From contig JAKVAO010000003.1 of NCBI GenBank assembly GCA_022447685.1, positions 1 to 64,000 of the forward strand: a stretch of 64,000 nucleotides of DNA. The letters run 5' to 3'. Under the pieces are notes generated by a model that was given only the letters and a program-made list of their open reading frames with translations, was not told where the DNA came from and ran no database searches. Shown here piece by piece: positions 45,551 through 53,831 of this stretch. Made by a program: the position numbers and the translations under genes. This DNA comes from Candidatus Caenarcanales bacterium (GTDB taxonomy: Bacteria; Cyanobacteriota; Vampirovibrionia; LMEP-6097). Numbering within the stretch: position 1 is the stretch's first letter; each line of letters starts with the position of its first letter.

Positions 45551-46619
45551 GTCCTCCTTTAGATGATTTACCACCTTTTTTCTTATTCTTAGCTAGTTTT
45601 TCATAATTATCAGTAATCCTTTCAGGTAAAGCAGATTGTGACTGCCAAGCTTCAGAATCAATAGTCTGATATGGTTCAATGATAGGTGATTTATCCTGAG
45701 GTAGTGTCTTCAAGAAAGCAACTAGATACCACATTTGCTCAGGCTCTAACTTAAGTTTCCATCTAGGCATCCTCGATCCTGGAACACCTTCAGCAACTCT
45801 CCAGTACCAAGTTTTATCAGAGTAAGCTTTGTAGTAAGGTCTTGAGAAGTTAGCAGGTTTTTTAGCCATTGCTAAAGCATTCGGACCATTACCCAAACCA
45901 TTCAAACCATGACACACAGCACAATTTTGTCTGAAGATACCCGCTCCAGCATTAGCAGCAGCAGCACTATCAACATTAGGTTTGTGATGCTCAGATGCAT
46001 GCCAGAAAGCCTCATCAGCTTCAGGGTAATAAGCTTCATAAATATGTCTGTTCTCAGGATCATCGAATCTTTTTCTTCCTAAAGTCTGTAGATAAGAAAC
46101 TAAATAACCTAAGTCATCATCAGACAAGTAGCTAAATGAAGGCATAATAGAACCTGGATTGTACTCTCTAGGGTTCTTCAAATGACCAATGTGCCATTCA
46201 TCTGGAAGTTTGCCACCTTCATTAGATAAATCAGGACCAGTTCTAGATGTACCTAAAACATTAGGAGTTTCGTTAGCGTAGTCGCCAGCGTGAACTCTAG
46301 AACCAAAATCTCTATCCTGAGGTCTAACAAATTGTGAGTGACAATAAAAACAGCCTTCTCTTACATAGATTGCTCTACCTTTACCGGCATCATTTAATAC
46401 AGGTAAGCCTTTTTTATCTCTTTTTATAGTTCCGTCTGCTTGCTTCTCAACATACTCCATCGCATATTTACTAGGCTCAGACTTTAATGAAGGTAAATTA
46501 GGTATCGCGACGACTACTGTATAAATTATCGCAAATGAAAATGCAACAACTATAGCAGGCAGGATGTAACCTTTTGCACCTACTGATTTATTTTCGTTTG
46601 AATTCTTATCTTCTGACAT
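45537..46619 (-). CDS. ccoO: CcoO-like cbb3 oxidase subunit fused to a second cytochrome c domain
   Basis: 360 residues. One membrane helix (ILPAIVVAFSFAIIYTVVVA) near the N-terminus, then a CcoO-type domain: GREGCFYCHSQFVRP-like segment with CFYCH at 90-94, followed by TGPDLSNEGG, WHIGHLKNP and GSIMPSFSYL as in CcoO. A second domain has CAVCH at 233-237 and MPRWKLKLEPEQMW, like the C-terminal half of CcoP. The C-terminal tail is basic and His/Gly-rich (KKGGKSSKGGHGGH). Normal CcoO has one heme; this is a diheme fusion that may replace CcoO and part of CcoP. Expected partner of CcoN. Confidence 0.9.
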   Translation of the reverse strand: MSEDKNSNENKSVGAKGYILPAIVVAFSFAIIYTVVVAIPNLPSLKSEPSKYAMEYVEKQADGTIKRDKKGLPVLNDAGKGRAIYVREGCFYCHSQFVRPQDRDFGSRVHAGDYANETPNVLGTSRTGPDLSNEGGKLPDEWHIGHLKNPREYNPGSIMPSFSYLSDDDLGYLVSYLQTLGRKRFDDPENRHIYEAYYPEADEAFWHASEHHKPNVDSAAAANAGAGIFRQNCAVCHGLNGLGNGPNALAMAKKPANFSRPYYKAYSDKTWYWRVAEGVPGSRMPRWKLKLEPEQMWYLVAFLKTLPQDKSPIIEPYQTIDSEAWQSQSALPERITDNYEKLAKNKKKGGKSSKGGHGGH

Positions 46620-46621
46620 TT

Positions 46622-48019
46622 TTATTTAGAATCTCCTTCAATCGGAACTGCAACTTTAATCTCTAACTCAGATGAAATAGGCTTTTCTCTCATAGTCATA
46701 TAAATATTAAATCCAAATAAACAACTACTCAAGAACATTAGAACTCCACCAATACTTCTAACAAGCCACATAGGAGGAAGTACTAAGCCCCACTGAGCAA
46801 CTGGGTAACCAAGTGCCCAACCAACAGCTTGCTGTAAACCACCAATAGTTAAACTAGAGAAGAATAAGAAGAAACCTATCAATAGTAACCAATAGTGCCA
46901 CTTAACTAAACGCACACTATAAATTCTCTGACCTGTTAATCTTTGTAAACCGTAATAAATAGCACCAATTACAAAGAAGGTGAAAGTACCTAATAGAGCT
47001 GCATGAGCGTGACCAACTACCCATTGAGTAAAGTGAATGTACCAGTTAACACCTCTAGTGGCTTGGAATGGCCCTTGTAGGCAAGTTACTAAATACCAAA
47101 AAGCACCAGTAAGAACAAATCTTATAGGCATATTAGTAGTTAGCATCCACCAACTTCCTTTCATAGTCATATAGAAGTTAACTAATACTGAGATAACAGG
47201 AATAACTAATGCTGCTGAGAAAATTACAGCAAGAGCTTTTAGCCACTCAGGAACTGGTGACTGCAATAAATGGTGAGTACCAGTCGGTGCATAGAAAAAT
47301 GCAATAGTCCAGAAGCCAAACATAGATAAACTATGGCTCCAGATTGGTTTGCCACTCATCTTAGGAAGCATATAGTATGCAATACCAACACCTAGTACCG
47401 TAAACCACATCCCTAATATATTATGTCCGTAGAACCAATTCAGAATACCGTCATTCAAACCTTCCATAGCAACGAAAGTTCTGTTACCTACGATAAAGAT
47501 TATTGGCATCCAGAAAAAGGCACCCATAATGTACCAAACAGAAACATAAAGTTTCTTGACCGTTCTATTTAAAAGTGTTCTAAAGAGGTTATATGAAACA
47601 GAACCGAGAGCAACAACAAAAAGAATATCAATAGGTTCTCTGTATTCAGCATATTCTCTACCTTCTGTGTATCCATTAAGAAGGGTAAGCATACCGACGA
47701 ATATACCTATATTCCACAAATAACAGGAAAAATTGGCCAACTTCTCTGAGTGAAGCTTAGTTTTGCACAATGCAGGAATGATATATAAACATGCGCCAAT
47801 GCTCGCCATAGACAGCCAACCAAAAGCTACAGTGTTTACATGAACAGGTCTCAACCTCGTAAAGGAAAGCTGAGCAACTCCCTTAGTTAGATCTGGGAAT
47901 GAAAACTCTAACGCACCCAGAAGACCAGCTCCCATACCGACAATGAGCCAGACTATCGCCGAAAACATGAAAAATTTCGCTGCACTGCCATCTTCACTAC
48001 TAAAAATTCTACGGATCAT
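46622..48019 (-). CDS. ccoN: cbb3-type cytochrome c oxidase catalytic subunit
   Basis: Reduces O2 to water and pumps protons. 465 residues with 12 helices. The heme and copper ligands are all present: His60 (RPVHVN), His199 (GHN, CuB), His249 and His250 (THHLL), His337 and His339 (GHAHA). Tyr243 in YAPTGTHH lies at the helix VII position of the cross-linked tyrosine of cbb3 oxidases. First gene of the operon, so the promoter is in 48020-48370. CcoG, CcoH and CcoI assembly genes are not in the window. Confidence 0.95.
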   Translation of the reverse strand: MIRRIFSSEDGSAAKFFMFSAIVWLIVGMGAGLLGALEFSFPDLTKGVAQLSFTRLRPVHVNTVAFGWLSMASIGACLYIIPALCKTKLHSEKLANFSCYLWNIGIFVGMLTLLNGYTEGREYAEYREPIDILFVVALGSVSYNLFRTLLNRTVKKLYVSVWYIMGAFFWMPIIFIVGNRTFVAMEGLNDGILNWFYGHNILGMWFTVLGVGIAYYMLPKMSGKPIWSHSLSMFGFWTIAFFYAPTGTHHLLQSPVPEWLKALAVIFSAALVIPVISVLVNFYMTMKGSWWMLTTNMPIRFVLTGAFWYLVTCLQGPFQATRGVNWYIHFTQWVVGHAHAALLGTFTFFVIGAIYYGLQRLTGQRIYSVRLVKWHYWLLLIGFFLFFSSLTIGGLQQAVGWALGYPVAQWGLVLPPMWLVRSIGGVLMFLSSCLFGFNIYMTMREKPISSELEIKVAVPIEGDSK

Positions 48020-48167
48020 ATACCTTTACAGCTACATTCTATCAAGAGCTTTCGATCTGTCTACAAAAAAATATGAGATTTCTTAACTTTTCTGTTTTAA
48101 GTTACAGAATTGGAATCTTTAGCTTTTTACAAAGAATAATTTTATGTGCAAAACCCTAAAAGTCTTT

Positions 48168-48184
48168 TTGAGAAAGGTTCTCAA
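48168..48184. promoter_or_regulatory. Inverted repeat TTGAGAA-N3-TTCTCAA
   Basis: Perfect 7-bp arms with a 3-nt spacer, 150 bp upstream of ccoN. This spacing and symmetry fit an operator for a dimeric regulator controlling the oxidase operon or the divergent gene. Not an FNR or Fur consensus. Confidence 0.4.
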
Positions 48185-48317
48185 GAAGGGTTTATCTTGT
48201 GGATTTTTTCATTGAATAAAAAGTAAGCTGCTAAAGATGATGAATAATAGCTATTAATGTATAGTTAGTTTCTAAATCATAGTTAAATAAAAATAAAATT
48301 AGTTAATAGATTCATTT

Positions 48318-48346
48318 AATACAATTGCGAATGGGACTATTGTATT
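48318..48346. promoter_or_regulatory. Inverted repeat AATACAAT/ATTGTATT
   Basis: Perfect 8-bp arms (48318-48325 and 48339-48346) around a 13-nt loop, 25 bp before the start of the secreted repeat protein. It lies close to the start, so it may form a leader hairpin or serve as an operator. Confidence 0.4.
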
Positions 48347-48370
48347 TAGTTAAAAATAAATGGAGAAATA

Positions 48371-50358
48371 ATGACCAAAAATAAAATTTCTTTTCCTTTA
48401 CTTGTAGTTATTGCTGGGTTTTTGATGTTTAATCAAATTCCATCTTATGCTTCAACTGCGACTATTCAATGGGTAGCTAAAGAAGGTGTTCAAGTAAATG
48501 GAAATAACTTAAAAAAAATAGCATCTACAGGCTGGGGGAATGCTGGAGCAGTCTCTAATAAAGCTTTTAATGGTGATGGTGGTGTGAGTTTTACTGCTAA
48601 TGAAACTAATACTTTTAGAATGATTGGTTTATCTAAATTTGGAAGTGCTGATTCAAATTATCTTACTATTGACTATGCTATTTACCCTACTGCAAATGGA
48701 ATACTTCTTATTTATGAAAATGGAAATTACATTGGTACATTTGGTACTTATGCTAGCGGTGATACTTTTAAAGTTGAGAGAAAAGGTGCTGATATCAAAT
48801 ATTATCGCAATGCTAATTTGATATATACTAGTGCTACTCTTACGCAAGTACCACTAGTCGCTGATGCTGCTCTGTATAGCTATAACTCTACTTTGAATAA
48901 TGTTGTTTTTGTGACAAAAGCTAACACTGAATTTACTGAAAATCATGAAATCACATGGAAAGACCTAGTTGGCGTATCAGTCGGAGTTAATAACACACTT
49001 ATCAAAACAGCAACAACCGGCTGGGCTAATGCTGGTAGTGCTTCAACAAAGACTATTGATGCAGATGGTGGTGTATATATTTTACTGCAACAGAGACTTC
49101 AACCTATAGAATGCTAGGTTTATCTGAGCTTAATTCTGGACAAGATGCTAATTATACAAGCATTGACTATGCTATTTACCCTACTCTTAATGGAGTATTA
49201 TACATCTATGAACGTGGAGTATATAAAGGTTACTTCGGGACCTATACCACTGGTGATGATTTTTCAATAATCAGAACAGGTGATGTTGTTAAGTATTATA
49301 AGAATAATGCTTTAATCTACACAAGTACTATAACTTCTAGTGAAACACTATTCGTAGATACAGCTCTTTATTCATATGGTGCAACTATTGCCAATGCAGC
49401 TCTAATTATTTCAGAACCTGAACTAGATCCTAATACCGGAATTTCAATTTCGACTTGTAGTGAGCTTCAAGATATAGAAAATAATCTAACAGCAACTTAT
49501 GAGTTAAGTAATAATATCAACTGCTCTGGTTTTGATTTTAAACAGATTAGAGGTACATTTACTGGTAAGTTAGATGGAAAAGGTTTTTCAATTAATGGAA
49601 TCACATTAAATACCGATGTAGAAGAGACTTTTGGATCAGCTAATAACATCAGAGTAAGACCTAAAGAATCAAATGGTTTTGCAATGTTTAATCTTTTAGA
49701 CAATGCTGAAATAGTTGATATTGAATTTAACGGATTTGATATTGATCTTCGAGAATCATGGGAAGCTATTTCTCGTTCTAGATTTGCAGCAGTTTTATCA
49801 TCCATGGTCATTAATTCAACTATTGACAATGTTGATATTATAAATGCTTCAATAAATATCGAAAACAATGTTATGAGTAGTGCTCTTTTAGCTGGATTCG
49901 TTGAGGATTCTGAGATTAGCAATTCATCAGCTTCTGGAACCATATCACAAAGATTTGGTAATGATAGTAAAGTTTCTGGCTTGATAGTGTATTTAAATTC
50001 ATCAACTCTAAGAAATTGCCAAAGCTTTGGTGATATAACTTTTGACATGGTTAGTCTCTCTGGTGAAAGTGGAGGATTGATAGCTAATGTTAGGGGGAAT
50101 AGTTTAGTAGAGGATTCAATTAGTAATATCGATATTAATAGTCCTAACTTTATTCCAAATTCAGGTTACAGTGCTCCTATTGGTAAATTAATTGGTAGAG
50201 CTAACCCAGGATCCAGTACTGAACAGGTAGTAATTAGAAATAGTGAAGGTTTTGGTTCTTTACCTATTGGCCATACTGTTATTAATATACCTCCTAGTTT
50301 CCCAATATCTGCTTCGGAACAGATTGGACTAATCTACGGTAATGTTGTTCTAGAATAA
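48371..50358 (+). pseudogene. Secreted two-repeat protein with GLUG-like C-terminus, split by a frameshift
   Basis: A signal peptide (to SYAST) starts a protein made of two ~150-residue copies of one module: WVAKEGVQVNGNNLKK...GWGNAG...DGGVSFTA...YYRNANLIYTSA and, in the second copy, WKDLVGVSVGVNNTL...GWANAG...DGGVY. Around 49076-49082 the second copy breaks at a TATATAT tract: frame 1 reads GGVYILLQ and stops at 49115-49117; deleting two bases gives GGVYFTATETSTYRMLGL, matching the first copy, which continues to 50358. The C-terminal ~220 residues contain GLUG-like repeats (FAMFNLLDNAEI, SALLAGFVEDSEI, VSGLIVYLNSSTL). Likely a surface/adhesin protein. The dinucleotide tract allows phase switching. 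Confidence 0.75.
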
Positions 50359-50375
50359 TAATTTATATGATTAAT

Positions 50376-50411
50376 AAAAAAACCACCAGACTAAACTCTG
50401 GTGGTTTTTTT
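50376..50411. terminator. Bidirectional intrinsic terminator
   Basis: AACCACCAGA (50381-50390) pairs with TCTGGTGGTT (50397-50406) around a 6-nt loop; T-runs follow on the plus strand (to 50411) and A-runs precede, giving T-runs on the minus strand too. It serves both the plus-strand gene ending at 50358 and ssb on the minus strand. Confidence 0.92.
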
Positions 50412-50483
50412 CATTTAAAAATCTTAATCACTAAGGACAAACATAATCAACAAAACGAAAGAAATTTGAAGAATTACAATACC

Positions 50484-50834
50484 CTAAAACCCAGCAGCCT
50501 GATTATCAGCCTTACCACCTAAAAGACGAAGGTTAGTAGCGCTAATAACAGACTTCTTCTGCTCAGCACCAGAATTCTTATCAGTCCAAGTCTCAAAATC
50601 TATCTCACCTTCGATAGCAACTAAAGAACCTTTCTTTACATACTCTCCAGCAATCTCTGCTTGCCTACCCCAAACTTTGATATTGAACCAATCAGTTTCT
50701 TTGTTCTTAGTAGGACGGTTAACTGCTAAAGAAAAATCAGCTACACACGAACCAGACTCAAAATATCTGATCTCAGGATCGCGGCCAGCTCTACCAGCGA
50801 CGATAATATTATTAACTCTTTTTTCTTTCTGCAT
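50484..50834 (-). CDS. ssb: Single-stranded DNA-binding protein
   Basis: 116 residues. OB-fold signature NNIIVAGRAGRDPEIRYFES, then ADFSLAVNRPT, DWFNIKVWGRQAEIAGEYVKKGS and ATNLRLLGG. It lacks the long Gly-rich linker and acidic tip of E. coli SSB, like the short SSBs of Cyanobacteria. Protects ssDNA in replication and repair. Terminated by the hairpin at 50376-50411. Confidence 0.92.
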   Translation of the reverse strand: MQKEKRVNNIIVAGRAGRDPEIRYFESGSCVADFSLAVNRPTKNKETDWFNIKVWGRQAEIAGEYVKKGSLVAIEGEIDFETWTDKNSGAEQKKSVISATNLRLLGGKADNQAAGF

Positions 50835-50857
50835 TACTAACCCATATTAACAAATAA

Positions 50858-50980
50858 TTATTTTTTTTCGCCATTAGAACTTACCCACTTGTCTAAATTC
50901 TGCGTTATCCTCGTCTTCAAATGCTCATTTACCACCAGTAAACTGCGCTTTTCATCCTCAAAAGCCTTGGCTTTAAACAA
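50858..50980 (-). CDS. Possible small protein upstream of ssb
   Basis: A 40-codon frame from a TTG at 50978-50980 reads FKAKAFEDEKRSLLVVNEHLKTRI and ends in SSNGEKK 23 bp before ssb. It looks helical and coding-like but has no convincing ribosome site, and the open frame extends upstream into the dnaK start region. It may be noise. Confidence 0.25.
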   Translation of the reverse strand: MFKAKAFEDEKRSLLVVNEHLKTRITQNLDKWVSSNGEKK

Positions 50981-51050
50981 GTGAATAAGTTCTAAACCAC
51001 TTATATAAGGTATGAATCTAAAAATTAGTTTTGATATAATATTTCTCGCT

Positions 51051-52985
51051 ATGGGTAATAAAATAGACGGAAAAGTATTAGGAATAGATTTAGGAACCAC
51101 TAACTCCTGCGTAGCTGTGATGGAAGGTGGACAGGGAACGGTTATCCCGAACTCAGAAGGTGCAAGAACTACGCCTTCAGTAGTTGCTTTTGGAGATACT
51201 ATAACAGTAGGTCAGATTGCTAAACGTGGTCGCGTAATGAAGCCCACAGAGACTATTTTCAGTGCTAAGCGTTTAATCGGACATAGCTGGGATGAAGTTG
51301 CTGATGTTTTAGAAGCACTTCCATACGAAACTATTAAAGGTAAAAACAATTCTGTAGATATTAAAGTAGCTGGTAAAGAATATACTCCTCAAGAAATTTC
51401 AGCTGAAGTTCTTAGAAAATTGAAAGAAGATGCTGAGTCTTACTTAGGTCAAAGTGTTAACCACGCAGTTATCACTGTTCCAGCTTACTTCAACGATTCA
51501 CAAAGACAAGCTACTAAAGATGCTGGTAAGATTGCCGGACTTGAAGTTCTTAGAATTATCAACGAGCCTACAGCAGCAGCGCTTGCTTATGGTTTAGACA
51601 AGAAAGACGACTCTACTATCTTAGTATTTGACTTAGGTGGTGGTACTTTTGATGTTAGTATTCTTGAATTAGGTGATGGTGTATTTGAAGTTAAAGCTAC
51701 AGCTGGTGACTCTAGACTTGGTGGTGATGACTTCGATTCAGTAATCGTAGATTACATAGCAGAAGATTTCAGAAATAGTAACGGTATAGATCTTAAGCAA
51801 GATTCTCAAGCATTACAAAGACTTACAGAAGCTGCTGAGAAAGTTAAAATTGAACTTTCTACTCTAAGTGAAAGTACTGTTAGCCTTCCATTTATTACAG
51901 CTGATGCTTCAGGTCCTAAACATTTAGAGACTTCTATTTCTAGAGCTAAGTTTGAATCACTTTGTGACAAACTATTTGATAAACTGAAAGGTCCTCTTAA
52001 CCAAGCAATCAAAGACGCTGACGTTAATATCTCTGAAATCGATGAAGTTGTTTTAGTTGGTGGTTCTACTAGAATTCCAGCTGTTAAGAAAATCGTTAAA
52101 GACATCACAGGTAAAGAGCCTAACCAAGGTGTTAATCCTGACGAAGTAGTTGCTATGGGTGCTGCTATCCAAGGTGGTGTACTTGCTGGTGATGTTAAAG
52201 ATGTTGTTCTTTTAGACGTAACTCCACTTAGCCTAGGTATTGAAACTTTAGGTGGCGTAATGACTAAACTTATCGAAAGAAACACTACAATTCCTACGAA
52301 GAAATCTGAAACTTTCAGTACAGCAGAAGATAACCAAACAAGTGTAGACATCAAAGTCTATCAGGGAGAAAGATCTAGAGCTTCTGAAAACAAATTATTA
52401 GGTGATTTCAGATTAGACGATATTCCTGGTGCTCCTAGAGGAATGCCTAAGATTGAAGTAACATTTGACATCGATGCTAATGGTATTTTAAATGTCTCTG
52501 CTAAGGACACTAACTCAGGTAAAGAACAGAAAATATCTATCACAGCTACAACTAATCTTTCTGATGCTGATATCGACAGAATGGTAGAAGAAGCTGAAGC
52601 TAGAAAGAAAGAAGACGAAGAGTTCAAGAAATACGCTGATGAGCTTAATAAAGCTGATAGTAGTGTTTATGGTGCAGAAAAACTTCTTAGTGAGCTGAAA
52701 GACAAGCCTTACGTTGATAAAGTTAAAAACGAAGCTGATAAATTAGAAGATGTCGCTAATCAATTGCGTGACGCTGTTAAAAACAAATCACCTCTTGAAG
52801 ATTTAACTCAGAAATCAGTAGATATCCAAAACGCAATGATGGAACTAAATAAAGCTATGGCTCCATTTGCTGAAAATGATCCTGCTGCTGGAGCTAGCGA
52901 AGAACCATCTGCTGCTTCTGAGTCTTCTGCAAATGACGATGACGATGTAATAGATGCTGAATTTAAAGCAAGTCAAGTTGATTAA
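51051..52985 (+). CDS. dnaK: Molecular chaperone DnaK (Hsp70)
   Basis: 644 residues from the ATG at 51051, chosen because [13 protein letters not shown] should begin near residue 7; an in-frame ATG at 51012 would add 13 non-standard residues. ATPase domain motifs: [57 protein letters not shown]. The substrate domain has [14 protein letters not shown]. The acidic tail ends in [12 protein letters not shown]. No grpE or dnaJ beside it. It is divergent from ssb. Confidence 0.97.
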   Translation: MGNKIDGKVLGIDLGTTNSCVAVMEGGQGTVIPNSEGARTTPSVVAFGDTITVGQIAKRGRVMKPTETIFSAKRLIGHSWDEVADVLEALPYETIKGKNNSVDIKVAGKEYTPQEISAEVLRKLKEDAESYLGQSVNHAVITVPAYFNDSQRQATKDAGKIAGLEVLRIINEPTAAALAYGLDKKDDSTILVFDLGGGTFDVSILELGDGVFEVKATAGDSRLGGDDFDSVIVDYIAEDFRNSNGIDLKQDSQALQRLTEAAEKVKIELSTLSESTVSLPFITADASGPKHLETSISRAKFESLCDKLFDKLKGPLNQAIKDADVNISEIDEVVLVGGSTRIPAVKKIVKDITGKEPNQGVNPDEVVAMGAAIQGGVLAGDVKDVVLLDVTPLSLGIETLGGVMTKLIERNTTIPTKKSETFSTAEDNQTSVDIKVYQGERSRASENKLLGDFRLDDIPGAPRGMPKIEVTFDIDANGILNVSAKDTNSGKEQKISITATTNLSDADIDRMVEEAEARKKEDEEFKKYADELNKADSSVYGAEKLLSELKDKPYVDKVKNEADKLEDVANQLRDAVKNKSPLEDLTQKSVDIQNAMMELNKAMAPFAENDPAAGASEEPSAASESSANDDDDVIDAEFKASQVD

Positions 52986-53030
52986 TCTTATATAATTAAC
53001 TTAGGCTTGGTTTTAAATTAGGTAAATATT

Positions 53031-53771
53031 ATGCAACTATTTTTAGGGATATTAAAGTTTTTCATAAAGAAAGTAGTATCCTTTGTGATAATCATAGCCC
53101 TCGTTTATTTCCTCTGGAATCTTTTTAGTCATAGAGAAGACAAAAGAAAGTTTGTTATTAGCGTTGATCATATTTCAGGTCTGAGTAGAGGCGCACCCGT
53201 TTATTTGGGCGGTGCAAAAGTAGGCAAGGTATTGAAAATATTTCCTGTAGCCAATTTAGACAAAGTCGCTATCGAAGGAATCATCACTCAAAAAGGCTTA
53301 GTAATCGATAAAAATGATCTGCAAGCAAGAATTATCACTGATGTAGAAGGTGGTGGTGGACAGGTATTGGAGATTACCCAGTTCCACTTAATCAGCTCAA
53401 GTAAAAATAATAAACAAAATAGCCAGGTAGCTTATATCACTAAATATGCAAGTAGATTACTCTTAGATACATTGCAGATGACCAAAGATTTCGCTAACGA
53501 ATCTATCGCTTACCTCAACAGACAGGAAACTCTTGAATATAAACAAAAACTAGAAGAGTCAGTAGGTAACACAGTAAGAAGTATAGAATATGGCTTAATC
53601 GAAGATGACATCAAAAATAACATGCGAGACATCAATAACAAAATCAAAGATGTTGAACAGTCAAAAGAAGAAAACCCTAATCAAGTAACAGAAGCACTGG
53701 CTGATCAATTAGAAGCAATTAAGAACACATTATCTAGTTTTAATACAGTATCTGACGTTTATAAGGACTAG
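53031..53771 (+). CDS. mlaD: MlaD-type phospholipid-binding protein
   Basis: 246 residues. An N-terminal membrane helix (KVVSFVIIIALVYFLWNLF), then one MCE domain (HISGLSRGAPVYLGGAKVGKVLKI through DVEGGGGQVLEI), then a long helical, charged C-terminal part. Binds phospholipids in the periplasm as partner of MlaE and an MlaF ATPase. MlaE lies 25 kb away, and no mlaF is in the window. It follows dnaK by 45 bp. Confidence 0.88.
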   Translation: MQLFLGILKFFIKKVVSFVIIIALVYFLWNLFSHREDKRKFVISVDHISGLSRGAPVYLGGAKVGKVLKIFPVANLDKVAIEGIITQKGLVIDKNDLQARIITDVEGGGGQVLEITQFHLISSSKNNKQNSQVAYITKYASRLLLDTLQMTKDFANESIAYLNRQETLEYKQKLEESVGNTVRSIEYGLIEDDIKNNMRDINNKIKDVEQSKEENPNQVTEALADQLEAIKNTLSSFNTVSDVYKD

Positions 53772-53809
53772 ATTAACCATATTTTAATAAGTCAAGCAAA
53801 TAAACTGTT

Positions 53810-53831
53810 TATGAACAAAAATTTGTTCATA
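53810..53831. repeat. 22-bp palindrome over a start codon
   Basis: TATGAACAAA (53810-53819), AA, TTTGTTCATA (53822-53831) form perfect 10-bp arms with a 2-nt centre. The ATG of the following secreted-protein gene lies inside the left arm, so an mRNA hairpin could hide it. A DNA-level protein site is the alternative. Confidence 0.5.

Larger units (their letters stand above)
48020..48370. other. Divergent intergenic region upstream of ccoN
   Basis: 351 bp between ccoN and a secreted repeat protein, transcribed away from each other. It contains two inverted repeats (48168-48184 and 48318-48346) and AT-rich stretches. The promoter of the whole respiratory operon should be here. I see no gene; a 28-codon frame at 48073-48159 lacks a ribosome site. 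Confidence 0.6.

Noticed and set aside
48073..48159. 28-codon frame upstream of ccoN on the plus strand
   Set aside because: No ribosome site and no context.
51031..51051. TATAAT-like element just before dnaK
   Set aside because: It would give an almost leaderless mRNA and has no -35 element at the right spacing.
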